DNA from: an uncultured Clostridia bacterium
Lineage (GTDB): Bacteria; Bacillota; Clostridia; UMGS1883
DNA length: 57,073 nt
Direction: 5' to 3'
NCBI GenBank assembly: GCA_947589005.1
Contig: CANPZO010000015.1
Coordinates: 1-57,073, forward strand
Position 1 is the stretch's first letter. Every line of letters begins with the position of its first letter. This document shows, in pieces, positions 17,433 through 26,797 of the stretch. The position numbers were made by a program, and so were the translations under genes. The notes under the pieces are model-generated. The model ran no database searches. It saw only the letters and a list, made by a program, of their open reading frames with translations, and was not told the DNA's origin.

Positions 17433-17461
17433 TTGACCGAAATTGCGATATGTGATAATAT
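17433..17461 (+). promoter_or_regulatory. Promoter of tannase-like gene
   Basis: -35 TTGACC (17433-17438) and -10 TAATAT (17456-17461) with a 17-base spacer. It gives a leader of about 90 bases that contains the hairpin at 17484. Confidence 0.65.
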
Positions 17462-17483
17462 ATCATTAATAATCGAGCAGCGT

Positions 17484-17518
17484 AAGCGTAAGTCCGGATT
17501 GGGCTTGCGCTTATTTTT
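17484..17518 (+). terminator. Hairpin with T-tract in the leader of the tannase-like gene
   Basis: A 12-bp stem (17484-17495 with 17501-17512, G-T pairs included) is followed by ATTTTTG. It lies after the promoter at 17433 and 38 bases before the start codon. It could be an attenuator or a terminator of upstream transcription. Confidence 0.55.
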
Positions 17519-17555
17519 GATTGGCTTCCAAATATCAAGCAGGAGGAATTTTTTT

Positions 17556-19634
17556 ATGTTATTCAAAAAAAGAATTTTATGTGCCGCGGTTGCAATGATG
17601 ATAACGGCAATTCCGGCGGCGCAGGCAAGCGGCGGCGAAATATCCTTTGTTGTGGGTGAAAATCTCGCACAGATAAACGGCGCGGCGGTTTCCATAACTC
17701 CCGCGTATGTCACAAATGAGACAACTTTAGTGCCGCTAAGTGTAATTACCGAGGGATTTGGCGCGGATGCGCAGCGGAACGACGGGGTTGTGACGGTTAC
17801 ATATAAAAACACGGAAATTGTACTTACAATCGGCTCTTGTACCGCGACGGTGAACGGAGAGGAAAAGACACTCCTTGCCGCGCCGGAGCTGACAAGCGAC
17901 ACGGCTATGGTTCCGATACGGTTTATTTCGGAAGCGTTTGGAGCGGACGTGGAGTGGGACGGAGATTTGCGAAAGGTGACGGTGACGAAAAATATGGATA
18001 CGCTTGCAAAGATTGATAATACCAAATGGCGGTACAACACTGAGGACAATGTGTATTGGCAGATAGGTGTAAATTATTGCGCTAACCCTGCCGATACTAA
18101 ATATGAAACACTCGGAATTTTCGTCCCGGGCGAATATATGACGGCGACGGACAACGGTGACGGAACATATACATGCTCCGTGAATTACGGTGCGGAAAAA
18201 TCCGGCTACACCGCCGCGACCGCGCCGATAGTAATTCCGGTAAATACTCCGGGATACTCGTCAATGGCGGCTCCGACCGGTTATGTAAACGACGCTTCAA
18301 GCTATACCAAAGCGGGTTTTATATATGTAAACGCCGGCTGCCGCGGACGTAACGAGGGCGCGCCGGCCGGAATTACCGATTTAAAGGCGGCAATAAGATA
18401 CATACGTTCGTGCGGTGACGATATTGCGGGAAATACTGACAGAATATTCTCGTTCGGTATGAGCGGCGGCGGTGCGCAGAGCGCGCTTTTGGGCGCGACA
18501 GGCGACAGCGGTTTATATACGCCGTATCTTGAAGCGATCGGCGCGGTTATGGATGAAAGCGACGCCGTTACAGGCTCAATGTGTTGGTGCCCGATAACAA
18601 ATCTTGACTATGCCGATGAAGCGTATGAATGGAACATGGGCATTACAAGAACGGATTTGTCGGACGATATGCAAACGCTTTCAGACAGCATGGCAAAAGC
18701 GTTTGGAAAGTATATAAATGAGCTTGGATTAAAGGACGAGAATGGAAATGTTCTGACGCTTATGGAGGGTGAAAACGGGATGTATGCGTCAGGTTCATAT
18801 TATGATTACATCAAATCAGAGATTGAGCGATCATTAAATAATTTTCTGTCCGATACTGAATTTCCGTATACCAGGCAAAGCGGCGGTATGTTCGGAGGGC
18901 CGGGAGGCGGACATGATTTCGGCGGTGAAATGCCCGACTTTGGCGGAGATATGCCCGATTTCGGCGGAGGTATGCCGAACTTTGAAGAAATGGACGGAAT
19001 AAACCGCATTGGCGGAACAGGCGGTAAATCAGGCGAAAGTGTGACATATCAAACGGCGGAGGAGTATATCGCAAGCCTTAATGGTGAAAACGAGTGGATA
19101 AGCTATGACAAAACTTCAAATACAGCGACTGTTACAAGTGTTGAGGACTTTGTAAAGGCTTGCAAAAATGCGTCAAAGAGCGTGGGCGCGTTTGACGATT
19201 TGAACGCCGCGCAGGGTGAAAATACTTTGTTCGGTTATGGCGACGGAAAGGGCGCTCATTTTGACCCGATTATGGCGGAGCTTTTAAAAGACACAGAATA
19301 CGGCGAATCGTATGCTGCGGATTTGGCAAAAACAGACGCGCTCGGAAAGGATGCCTCGTATCGTATGAACGCGTATAATCCGATGTACTACATAGAGGAT
19401 TATTACGATGGTTACGGCACGTCAAAGGTTGCGGACTACTGGCGTATCCGCACCGGAATAAATCAGGGTGATACGGCGCTATCAACGGAGACCAATCTTG
19501 CGCTTGCGTTGAGAAGCTATGGCAAGGACGTTGATTTTGAAACCGTATGGGGCCAGGGTCATACAATGGCGGAGCGTACAGGAAATTCAACAGATAATCT
19601 TATAGAGTGGATTAATAGCTGTTTGAACAAATAA
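17556..19634 (+). CDS. Secreted tannase-like alpha/beta hydrolase with copper-amine-oxidase N domain
   Basis: A 692-residue exported protein: signal peptide (1-25), a stalk-type copper amine oxidase N-terminal domain (about 28-145), then an alpha/beta hydrolase. The nucleophile Ser303 lies in GMSGGGAQSALLGATG, followed by a CPITNLDYADEAYEWNMG segment and a late His in WGQGHTMAERTG, as in bacterial tannases that cleave gallate esters. Between the core parts, near residues 445-485, is a Gly/Asp/Met-Pro insert with repeats such as DFGGEMP, DFGGDMP, DFGGGMP. Start ATG 17556 follows aggaggaa. It may act on plant polyphenol esters; the insert's role is unknown. Confidence 0.8.
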   Translation: MLFKKRILCAAVAMMITAIPAAQASGGEISFVVGENLAQINGAAVSITPAYVTNETTLVPLSVITEGFGADAQRNDGVVTVTYKNTEIVLTIGSCTATVNGEEKTLLAAPELTSDTAMVPIRFISEAFGADVEWDGDLRKVTVTKNMDTLAKIDNTKWRYNTEDNVYWQIGVNYCANPADTKYETLGIFVPGEYMTATDNGDGTYTCSVNYGAEKSGYTAATAPIVIPVNTPGYSSMAAPTGYVNDASSYTKAGFIYVNAGCRGRNEGAPAGITDLKAAIRYIRSCGDDIAGNTDRIFSFGMSGGGAQSALLGATGDSGLYTPYLEAIGAVMDESDAVTGSMCWCPITNLDYADEAYEWNMGITRTDLSDDMQTLSDSMAKAFGKYINELGLKDENGNVLTLMEGENGMYASGSYYDYIKSEIERSLNNFLSDTEFPYTRQSGGMFGGPGGGHDFGGEMPDFGGDMPDFGGGMPNFEEMDGINRIGGTGGKSGESVTYQTAEEYIASLNGENEWISYDKTSNTATVTSVEDFVKACKNASKSVGAFDDLNAAQGENTLFGYGDGKGAHFDPIMAELLKDTEYGESYAADLAKTDALGKDASYRMNAYNPMYYIEDYYDGYGTSKVADYWRIRTGINQGDTALSTETNLALALRSYGKDVDFETVWGQGHTMAERTGNSTDNLIEWINSCLNK

Positions 19635-19727
19635 TAGTATGAGTATGCGGGTGGCGCATAACAGTGTAAATCTTTGATTGAAAATAGCCATTTCGGTTGA
19701 GAGTATTTCACCTAAAAATAATTTCGG

Positions 19728-20240
19728 TCAAAAGTACTCGCTGAGCATCGCCGCGTCGCGCTCGATTACCTCGCGTGAGCATCCCGCGGCGAAATTGGCG
19801 CTTTTGTATTTTTTCTTGACCGATTTCAACTCGAGGTTCGCAACGCTTTTAGACGGGCGCATAAGTTCAGTCGCTCCTATAAGCCCCGTCAGCTCGTCCA
19901 CGGCGTATAGGACCTTTTCCATTTCGTGCTCGGGCTTTATATCCACAGTCAGGGCATAGCCATGGCTGGCAACCGCGTGGATAAGCCGTTCGTCCGCGCC
20001 ATAGTCCCGCAGTATCTCCTGCTCCTTGATACAGTGCTTATCCGGATAAGCCTCAAAATCAAGATCGTGAAGCAACCCCACAATGCCCCAAAAATCTTCC
20101 TCTCCGGCATATCCGAGTTCTCTCGCAAAATACCGCATCACGCCCTCAACTGTGACGGCGTGGCTGATATGAAAGGGCTCCTTGTTCCATTTGCACAGCA
20201 GCTCCCACGCCGCGTCTCTGGTCATTGTATTTGACATCAT
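19728..20240 (-). CDS. HD-domain phosphohydrolase, truncated second copy
   Basis: A 170-residue near-copy of the protein at 16201-16776, with few substitutions (for example FHISHAV for FHIRHAV, GVMRYFAREL for [10 protein letters not shown]). The last 24 residues of the full-length copy are replaced by SEYF and a stop, at exactly the point where the inverted duplication ends. The metal-binding HD residues are intact. ATG 20240 has the same aaaggag site as the other copy. Probably a degraded duplicate; it may still fold. Confidence 0.75.
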   Translation of the reverse strand: MMSNTMTRDAAWELLCKWNKEPFHISHAVTVEGVMRYFARELGYAGEEDFWGIVGLLHDLDFEAYPDKHCIKEQEILRDYGADERLIHAVASHGYALTVDIKPEHEMEKVLYAVDELTGLIGATELMRPSKSVANLELKSVKKKYKSANFAAGCSREVIERDAAMLSEYF

Positions 20241-20310
20241 AATGACTCCTTTCCATTGAAAACAAATTTTTTGCAAAAATACATACTTTTTCTATATGTT
20301 AAGTATTATT
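19743..20310 (-). repeat. Inverted duplication, right arm
   Basis: 568 bp, reverse complement of 16131-16698 with few differences. The outer end lies in AT-rich DNA ahead of an IS remnant. Confidence 0.85.
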
Positions 20311-20458
20311 ATACATTATTATTTGTTTTCTGTCAAGAGAACAGTGAATATATTTGGAGCATCTATTGGATAATCGGGTGGTTTGTGGAATTGCGGAGCA
20401 CCCTCATGCCGGAGGAGATTTTGTCTTATCCAAAATGCCGGCACTTCAAGAGCCGTAT

Positions 20459-20488
20459 GGTATAATAAAGCTAAAGCTTTATTATACC
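20459..20488. repeat. AT-rich palindrome 1
   Basis: Perfect 13-bp arms (GGTATAATAAAGC and complement) around a 4-base loop. Each arm contains a TATAAT-like hexamer. It could be an IS-associated structure or bidirectional promoter element; function unknown. Confidence 0.7.
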
Positions 20489-20548
20489 GTTTGATTTTAT
20501 GCGCCGCCGAATTTTTCCTCGCCTATGGCTCGAAAACGGCGATGCGCA

Positions 20549-20584
20549 ATTATACCATAAATTTTTGCAAATTTATGGTATAAT
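20549..20584. repeat. AT-rich palindrome 2
   Basis: Perfect 16-bp arms (ATTATACCATAAATTT and complement) around loop ttgc. It lies about 90 bp ahead of the ISL3 remnant and shares the tataccat/ggtata motif with the palindrome at 20459. Confidence 0.7.
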
Positions 20585-20674
20585 ATGTCTGTCAGCTCAC
20601 CGGCCGAAAGGATATATGATTGCGAACCCGTAAAGGGTTGAGCCTTTAGTGACCCACAGACGGGTAAAATAAAG

Positions 20675-21440
20675 ACAAAGCCCAAACCGGAGGTTTTCGC
20701 CATAGACGAATTTAAAGGCAACACCGGCGCTCAGAAGTATCAGTGCATAATTACCGATCCGGCGCATGGACAGGTGTTGGACATTCTGCCGGACAGAAGA
20801 AACAGCCATCTAATCGAATATTTGAGAGGATATGACAAGGAAAAACGGGATAAGGTAAAGTTTTTTTGTGTCGGATATGTGGAGGCCTTATGCCGATATG
20901 GCCGGTATTTATTTCAAGAACGCCGTGCAAATCGTGGATAAATATCACTTTGTCCGACAGTGCGTATGGGCGTTTGAGGCGTTCAGGAAGCGGGAACAAA
21001 AGCGGCTAGGGAAAAAGTATAGGAAGCTGTTAAAACACTCGAAAAGACTGCTCACCAAACGGGGAACGAAGCTTACGAAAGACGAGCGGGAACGCGTGGA
21101 GGCGATGCTGTATCTTTCCCACGAGCTTCGCCAAGCCTATCATCTAAAGGAGCGGTTTTATGAGGTTCTGGACGCAAAATAGCCGGAAGTGTCAGCGAAA
21201 CTCATGGACGCCTAGATATTTGAGGCGCAAGGCAGTGGGCTAATTGAGTATGAAAACTGCGGGAACACGTTTATCGCCTGGGGAAAAGGTGTACTTAATC
21301 CCTTTAAATATGGGTACGCAAACGGCTTTACGGAAGGGTGCAACAACAAAATTAAGGTCTTGAAACGCAACGCCTATGGTTACAGGAACTTCAAAAAGTT
21401 CCGAAATCGAATGCTATTTATGCTTTATTGGCGACATATC
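20675..21440 (+). pseudogene. ISL3-family transposase remnant
   Basis: Pieces of one DDE transposase in different frames: AIDEFKGNTGAQKYQC (about 20700-20865), SDMWRPYADMAGIYFKNA and VDKYHFVRQCVWAFE (20868-21180), and NPFKYGYANGFTEGCNNKIK (21295-21430). A frameshift occurs at the T run near 20865 and a TAG interrupts near 21181. The N-terminal zinc-binding part is missing and no terminal inverted repeats were recognised. Not functional. Confidence 0.85.
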
Positions 21441-21562
21441 GGACAAACGTGGCATAAATTCATACGGAAAACAGGCTTCGGCCCGGACCGAAACCTGTTT
21501 CGTAAATTCTTTGCAGGATTTTACACCACTATTCTTGACATAAAGCCTTTTTTACAGCATTG

Positions 21563-23194
21563 TTAAACTCTGTACAAAAATCCGTTTTTCAAATCCTCCC
21601 GGGCCATTTCCTTGGCGCGGAAATGCAGCTTTTTGCCCGTGAGGTTCAGCGGTATCTCGCCGATAAAGCGATAGTACCGGGGCCGTTTGTAGTTGGCTAT
21701 CATGGGGCTCGCCTTGCAGTATTCGTCCAGTTCCTCGCAGGTGAGGCCGTCGTCGGCCTTCACCACATAAGCCGTAACCACCTCGCCCCTCACTCGGTCG
21801 GGCGCGGCGGTTACGATGCAGTCCTTGACCTTTGGGTGAGAATTGAGAACCTCCTCCACCTGGGTGGGGTAGATGTTTTCACCGGAGGAAATTATCATGT
21901 CGTCCTTACGGCCCACTATCGTCACGTAACGGTCGCCGTTCCAGGTGGCGAGGTCGTTGGTGTAGATATATCCCTTGTAGAATTTGGCCTCGGTTTCGGC
22001 CTCGTTGTTGTAATAGGCGTAGGGGGATTTGGCCGGGGACTTTATTATTACCTCACCCACCTCCGTGCCGTCGGTGGCCGCCAGCTCCTCCGGCTCGCCC
22101 CGCCGGTCCTCAAAAAGTCGAATGACCCGCACCTCGTCGTCCACGCAGGAGCCTCCGGCGGTGCCGGCGTTCTCGGGCAAATCAAAGGGCCGCAGGAAGG
22201 TGTTCCAGAAGGTCTCGGTGGTTCCGTAGCCGTTGAAAATATTGGGGGTCAGCACGTTCTGATATCTTATGCAGGCCGCCCGCTCAAGGGCGCTGCCCAT
22301 TGTGACTATACCCTTGAGGGAGCCGAGGCTCCGGCCTGCCCTTTCCTGAGCGTCGGCCAGGGCGTCAAGCACGGTGGGCACGCCTATGACAAAGGTTATG
22401 CCGAATTTTTCCACGTATTCGAGGCACTTGTCGGCGTTGAATTTGCGGGTCACATACATGGTGCCGCCGGCGTAAAGAGTGGGGCAGGGGCCGGCGCAGT
22501 GCAGTCCGCCCCTGTGGAACCACGGAGTGGTGTTCATGGACTTGTCCGTGTGGTTCATGGGAAAGTGTATCATAACGTCGTGGGCGGAAAGAACCTCGTT
22601 AAGGCTGGTCAGGGGAACGCCCTTCATCCGTCCGGTGGTGCCGGAGGTATAAAGACGGGTGGTCTCGTCATAGACGTTCAGCTCATAGGTTAGCTCAGGC
22701 TCGCCGTCGGGACGGTAAGCCACGTATTCCTCATATGTGACCGCTCCCTCGGGCGGCCTGTCCCCGCCGGTCATTATCAGGCGCTTGGGCTTGTGCGCGG
22801 CCATTTCCACCGCCGCCGCCATTTCGTCCCTGTGGTCCGCCTCGAATATCAGCACCGTCGGTTTGGAATCGTCAATGTTGGCGGCTATCTCGCCGGCGCT
22901 CAGGCGGTAGTTTATGGGACAGTTCACCGCGCCCAGCTTGTGGCAGGCAATATAGGCGAACACAAAGACGGGACAGTTGAGGAGCTGGTACATTACCACG
23001 TCTCCTTTTGTCAGCCCGTCGGCGGTCAGAGCGGCGGCCAGACGGTTGGCCTCGCGGTTGAGAGCGGAGTAGCTCCACTCCTCGTCCGTGTCGAGGCAGT
23101 ACATTGCGCTTTTGTCCCCGAAACGGCGGACGTTGCGCATAAAGCCCTCGGCCCAGGTGTATTCTCTTTCAAAGATATTGCGAAAAGCCTCCAT
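21563..23194 (-). CDS. Acyl-CoA synthetase (AMP-forming ligase)
   Basis: A 543-residue class I adenylate-forming enzyme with the P-loop-like motif YTSGTTGRMKGVPL, the GYGTTE motif, and the C-terminal region GRKDDMIISSGENIYP and LTGKKLHFR with the catalytic lysine. It activates a carboxylic acid to acyl-AMP and then acyl-CoA. ATG 23194 is preferred because aaggagag lies about ten bases upstream; the longer frame has no such site. It is transcribed alone and divergently from feoAB. The acid substrate cannot be told from sequence. Confidence 0.87.
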   Translation of the reverse strand: MEAFRNIFEREYTWAEGFMRNVRRFGDKSAMYCLDTDEEWSYSALNREANRLAAALTADGLTKGDVVMYQLLNCPVFVFAYIACHKLGAVNCPINYRLSAGEIAANIDDSKPTVLIFEADHRDEMAAAVEMAAHKPKRLIMTGGDRPPEGAVTYEEYVAYRPDGEPELTYELNVYDETTRLYTSGTTGRMKGVPLTSLNEVLSAHDVMIHFPMNHTDKSMNTTPWFHRGGLHCAGPCPTLYAGGTMYVTRKFNADKCLEYVEKFGITFVIGVPTVLDALADAQERAGRSLGSLKGIVTMGSALERAACIRYQNVLTPNIFNGYGTTETFWNTFLRPFDLPENAGTAGGSCVDDEVRVIRLFEDRRGEPEELAATDGTEVGEVIIKSPAKSPYAYYNNEAETEAKFYKGYIYTNDLATWNGDRYVTIVGRKDDMIISSGENIYPTQVEEVLNSHPKVKDCIVTAAPDRVRGEVVTAYVVKADDGLTCEELDEYCKASPMIANYKRPRYYRFIGEIPLNLTGKKLHFRAKEMAREDLKNGFLYRV

Positions 23195-23301
23195 AACACA
23201 TCTCTCCTTTTGTTTGATTATATCACAGATATTAACAAAATGCAAGCAAAAAATTAACAAAAAACAAATATAAAAATGCCGCACAAACAACGCCGCCGCT
23301 A

Positions 23302-23330
23302 TTGACAAGCGTAAAATGTTAAACTATAAT
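23302..23330 (+). promoter_or_regulatory. Promoter of feoAB
   Basis: Perfect -35 TTGACA (23302-23307) and -10 TATAAT (23325-23330), 17-base spacer. The leader is only about 15 bases. No Fur-like box was recognised with confidence. Confidence 0.85.
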
Positions 23331-23351
23331 AATATCCGGGAGATGGACATA

Positions 23352-25700
23352 ATGACATTAAAAGAGCTTGAAATAGGCAGGACCGGAATTATAACCGCCG
23401 TGGGAGGAGAAGGGGCCCTGCGCCAGCATTTTCTGGATATGGGCGTAATACCCACCGCGGAGGTGGAGGTAGTCAAGTACGCACCCATGGGCGACCCGAT
23501 GGAACTGCGCATACACGGCTACCAGCTCACTCTCAGACTGGCGGACGCGGAAAAAATTCAGGTTACGGAGACGAAAAAACGGGAGGTCGTTTCGCCCAAA
23601 AGCCTTGCGCGCCAAGGCGAACACGCCCACCCCGGCCTCGGCGAGGACGGACGTTATCACGTCAAGACCGGCGAGCGCCCTCTGCCCGAGGGCAAGGTGC
23701 TGACCTTCGCCCTGGCCGGTAATCAGAACAGCGGCAAGACCACGCTTTTCAACCAGCTCACCGGCTCCAATCAGCACGTGGGCAATTTCCCCGGCGTGAC
23801 CGTGGACCGTAAGAGCGGCTCGATAAAGGGCCAGCCCGGCACCGAGGTGACCGATTTGCCGGGGATATATTCCCTTTCGCCCTACAGCAGCGAGGAGATA
23901 GTGTCCCGACGCTTTATTCTGGACGAAAAACCCACCGGCATAATAAATATAGTTGACGCCACCAACATCGAGCGCAATCTGTATCTGACCATGCAGCTTA
24001 TGGAGCTGGACGTGCCGATGGTGCTTGCCCTGAACATGATGGACGAAATGCGGGGCAACGGCGGCAGTATCCGCATAAACGAGATGGAGGAAATTTTGGG
24101 CATACCGGTGGTGCCGATTTCCGCCGCCAAAAACGAGGGCATCGACGAGCTTGTGAGCCACGCCGTACATATCGCCCGGTATCAGGAGAGACCGGGCCGC
24201 ACGGACTTCTGCTCCGCCGACGATTACGGCGGGGCGGTGCACCGCTGTATACACGGGATAATGCACCTCATCGAGGACCACGCGGCCGCGGCGGGCATAC
24301 CTGTCCGCTTCGCCGCGGGCAAGCTCATCGAGGGGGACAAAATGGTGCTTGAGGCCCTCAAGCTCACTCGGAACGAGGAGGAAATGCTCGAGCATATAAT
24401 CACCCAGATGGAGAACGAGAGGGGCCTCGACCGGGCCGCCGCCATAGCGGATATGCGGTTTTCCTTTATCCGGCGACTCTGCGACAGCACGGTCATAAAG
24501 CCGAGGGAAAGCAAGGAGCGCCAGCGCAGCCGCCGCCTCGACAAGATACTCACCGGCAGATATACGGCTTTCCCGGCCTTTGTGGGCATAATGGCGCTGG
24601 TTTTCTGGCTGACCTTCAACGTGATAGGGGCCTGGCTTCAGGAGCTTTTGGAGGCGGGCATAGGCCGGCTCACCGACGTGACGGACGCCGCCCTTACCGC
24701 GGGAAAGGTTAATCCGGCGCTGCACTCGCTGATAATCGACGGCATCTTCAGCGGCGTGGGCAGCGTGCTGAGCTTTGTGCCGATAATAGTGGTGCTGTTT
24801 TTCTTCCTGTCGCTTCTGGAGGACAGCGGGTACATGGCGAGGGTGGCCTTTGTTATGGATAAGCTGCTCCGCAAGATAGGACTTTCGGGCCGCAGCATCG
24901 TGCCCATGCTGGTGGGCTTCGGCTGCACGGTGCCGGGAGTTATGGCCAGCCGCACCCTGCCGTCGCAGCGGGACAGAAAAATGACGATACTGCTCACCCC
25001 GTTTATGAGCTGTACCGCGAAGCTGCCCATTTACGGCTTTTTCACGGCGGCCTTCTTCCCCAAAAGGGGAGGCATAGTGATGGTGGCCCTGTACTTCGGC
25101 GGCATCGCCACGGCCATAATAGTGGCCCTGCTGTCCAAAAGCACGGTGTTCAAGGGCGAGGCGGTGCCCTTTGTGATGGAGCTGCCAAACTATCGGATGC
25201 CGGGGGCGAAAAACGTGGCCCGTCTTTTGTGGGACAAGGCAAAGGACTTTTTGCAGAGGGCCTTCACCGTAATATTTTTGGCGACCATAGTCGTTTGGTT
25301 CCTGAGGACCTTTGACTTTGGGCTCAACATAGTGGTTGACTCCCGAAACAGTATGCTGGCCGTGATAGCGGGCTTTATCGCGCCGGTGTTCGGCCCCATG
25401 GGTTTCGGAGACTGGCGGGTGTCCACCGCCCTTATCACCGGCCTTTTAGCCAAGGAAAGCGTGGTCTCCACCCTGACGGTGCTGTTCGGCAGCGGCGCCA
25501 CCCTCGCCGGTGTGCTCAATCCGGTGTCGGCGGCCTCGCTTATGGTGTTCTGCCTGCTCTACACTCCGTGCGTGGCGGCGGTGGCCGCCATAAGGCGTGA
25601 AATGGGGTTCAAGTGGACGCTGGCCATAGTGATAGGCCAGTGCGTCATAGCGTGGATAGGCGCTTTTATCGTGAGCATGGTCGGGCAGCTGCTGTTTTGA
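23352..25700 (+). CDS. feoB: FeoA-FeoB fusion ferrous iron importer
   Basis: A 782-residue protein. Residues 1-75 form a FeoA (SH3-like) domain (MTLKELEIGRTG, LRQHFLDMGVIP). Then come the FeoB GTPase domain with G1 GNQNSGKTT, G3 DLPGIYS, and G4 NMMD, and a membrane domain with about ten hydrophobic segments including two Gate regions. It imports Fe2+ across the cytoplasmic membrane. FeoA and FeoB are usually separate proteins; fusions are known in some Firmicutes. The start at 23352 is chosen for its gggag site and family fit. Confidence 0.92.
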   Translation: MTLKELEIGRTGIITAVGGEGALRQHFLDMGVIPTAEVEVVKYAPMGDPMELRIHGYQLTLRLADAEKIQVTETKKREVVSPKSLARQGEHAHPGLGEDGRYHVKTGERPLPEGKVLTFALAGNQNSGKTTLFNQLTGSNQHVGNFPGVTVDRKSGSIKGQPGTEVTDLPGIYSLSPYSSEEIVSRRFILDEKPTGIINIVDATNIERNLYLTMQLMELDVPMVLALNMMDEMRGNGGSIRINEMEEILGIPVVPISAAKNEGIDELVSHAVHIARYQERPGRTDFCSADDYGGAVHRCIHGIMHLIEDHAAAAGIPVRFAAGKLIEGDKMVLEALKLTRNEEEMLEHIITQMENERGLDRAAAIADMRFSFIRRLCDSTVIKPRESKERQRSRRLDKILTGRYTAFPAFVGIMALVFWLTFNVIGAWLQELLEAGIGRLTDVTDAALTAGKVNPALHSLIIDGIFSGVGSVLSFVPIIVVLFFFLSLLEDSGYMARVAFVMDKLLRKIGLSGRSIVPMLVGFGCTVPGVMASRTLPSQRDRKMTILLTPFMSCTAKLPIYGFFTAAFFPKRGGIVMVALYFGGIATAIIVALLSKSTVFKGEAVPFVMELPNYRMPGAKNVARLLWDKAKDFLQRAFTVIFLATIVVWFLRTFDFGLNIVVDSRNSMLAVIAGFIAPVFGPMGFGDWRVSTALITGLLAKESVVSTLTVLFGSGATLAGVLNPVSAASLMVFCLLYTPCVAAVAAIRREMGFKWTLAIVIGQCVIAWIGAFIVSMVGQLLF

Positions 25701-25714
25701 TAAGGAATATTTAT

Positions 25715-26782
25715 ATGAACAAGACGACGAACAGACGAATAATTGCCGTTCTGATGCTGTTGCTCTGCCTTGTTTCCCTCAGCGCCTGCTACGGCGAAAC
25801 GGGGAACACCGTAAGCGGCGACGGCATGACGGTACACTTTATAGACGTTGGACAGGCGGACAGCGCCTTGCTGCTGTGCGGCGGCGAAAGCCTGCTTATC
25901 GACGGCGGCAACGCCGGCGATTCTTCCCTTATTTACAGTTATCTTAAGGAGCAGGGAGTCCGCAGGCTGGACTACATTATCGCCACTCATCCTCATGAGG
26001 ACCACGTGGGCGGCATACCCGGCGCGCTCAGTCTCGTAAGCGAGGTGGGGACGGCGTATTCGCCGGTTGACGAGGACGAAAGCTACCGTTTCGTCAAGAT
26101 GACCGAAAGGCTTGAGGAAATGGGCGTTTACGTCACCGTGCCACGGGCCGGGGACAGCTTCGGCCTTGGCGAGGCGAGGGTCACTTTTTTGGGGCCGTTG
26201 GAAATGAAGGATGATGTAAACCAAAACTCACTGGTGTGCAAGGTGGAATACGGCGACGTGTCCTTTCTGTTCACCGGCGACGCCGAGCGGCCCGCGGAGG
26301 AGCTGATGCTGGACGCGGGGGAGGATTTGAGCGCGACCGTGCTTAAGGTCGGTCATCACGGCAGCGGAAGCTCGTCCTGCCAAAGGTTCCTTCGGGAGGT
26401 CAGTCCGGCTTACGCCGTTATTTCATGCGGAAAGAACAACTCTTACGGCCACCCCGACGACGGTCTGCTGTCGCGGCTGAAGGACGCGGGCGCGGTCGCA
26501 TACCGCACCGACCAAAACGGGCATATAGTTTTTACCACCGACGGAACCACTCTTTCGGTCAGCTGTGAAAAAGGGGCCTCGCCGCAGGAAGCCTTCGAGG
26601 AGGCCGGCGGCGGAGAGACCGCGTCTCAGGACGGGCCCATGTACATAGGCAATGTTTCCAGTAAAAAGTATCATCTGCCCACCTGCACGGGTCTGCCCGC
26701 GGAAAAGAACAGGGTATACTTTTACAGCTTTGAGGAGGCGGAAGGCTCGGGCTTTTCGCCCTGCGGACTGTGTAAGCCGTAA
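25715..26782 (+). CDS. Lipoprotein metallo-beta-lactamase-fold hydrolase, ComEC-like
   Basis: A 355-residue lipoprotein: signal peptide with lipobox VSLSAC, then a metallo-beta-lactamase domain like the C-terminal domain of the competence protein ComEC (VHFIDVGQADSALL, THPHEDHVGG, LFTGDAE, KVGHHGSGSS). The C-terminal 45 residues (YIGNVSSKKYHLPTC ... CGLCKP) resemble the small Ada-type metal-binding module with Cys-Cys pairs. It likely hydrolyses phosphodiesters, possibly nucleic acid, at the outer membrane face. It follows feoAB by 14 bases with an aaggaa site and may be co-transcribed. Confidence 0.85.
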   Translation: MNKTTNRRIIAVLMLLLCLVSLSACYGETGNTVSGDGMTVHFIDVGQADSALLLCGGESLLIDGGNAGDSSLIYSYLKEQGVRRLDYIIATHPHEDHVGGIPGALSLVSEVGTAYSPVDEDESYRFVKMTERLEEMGVYVTVPRAGDSFGLGEARVTFLGPLEMKDDVNQNSLVCKVEYGDVSFLFTGDAERPAEELMLDAGEDLSATVLKVGHHGSGSSSCQRFLREVSPAYAVISCGKNNSYGHPDDGLLSRLKDAGAVAYRTDQNGHIVFTTDGTTLSVSCEKGASPQEAFEEAGGGETASQDGPMYIGNVSSKKYHLPTCTGLPAEKNRVYFYSFEEAEGSGFSPCGLCKP

Positions 26783-26797
26783 ATAAGCGCACATGAG

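Noticed and set aside
21560-22693. 377-codon open frame on the plus strand opposite the acyl-CoA synthetase
   Set aside because: Low-complexity G/A/V-rich product antisense to a clear enzyme gene.
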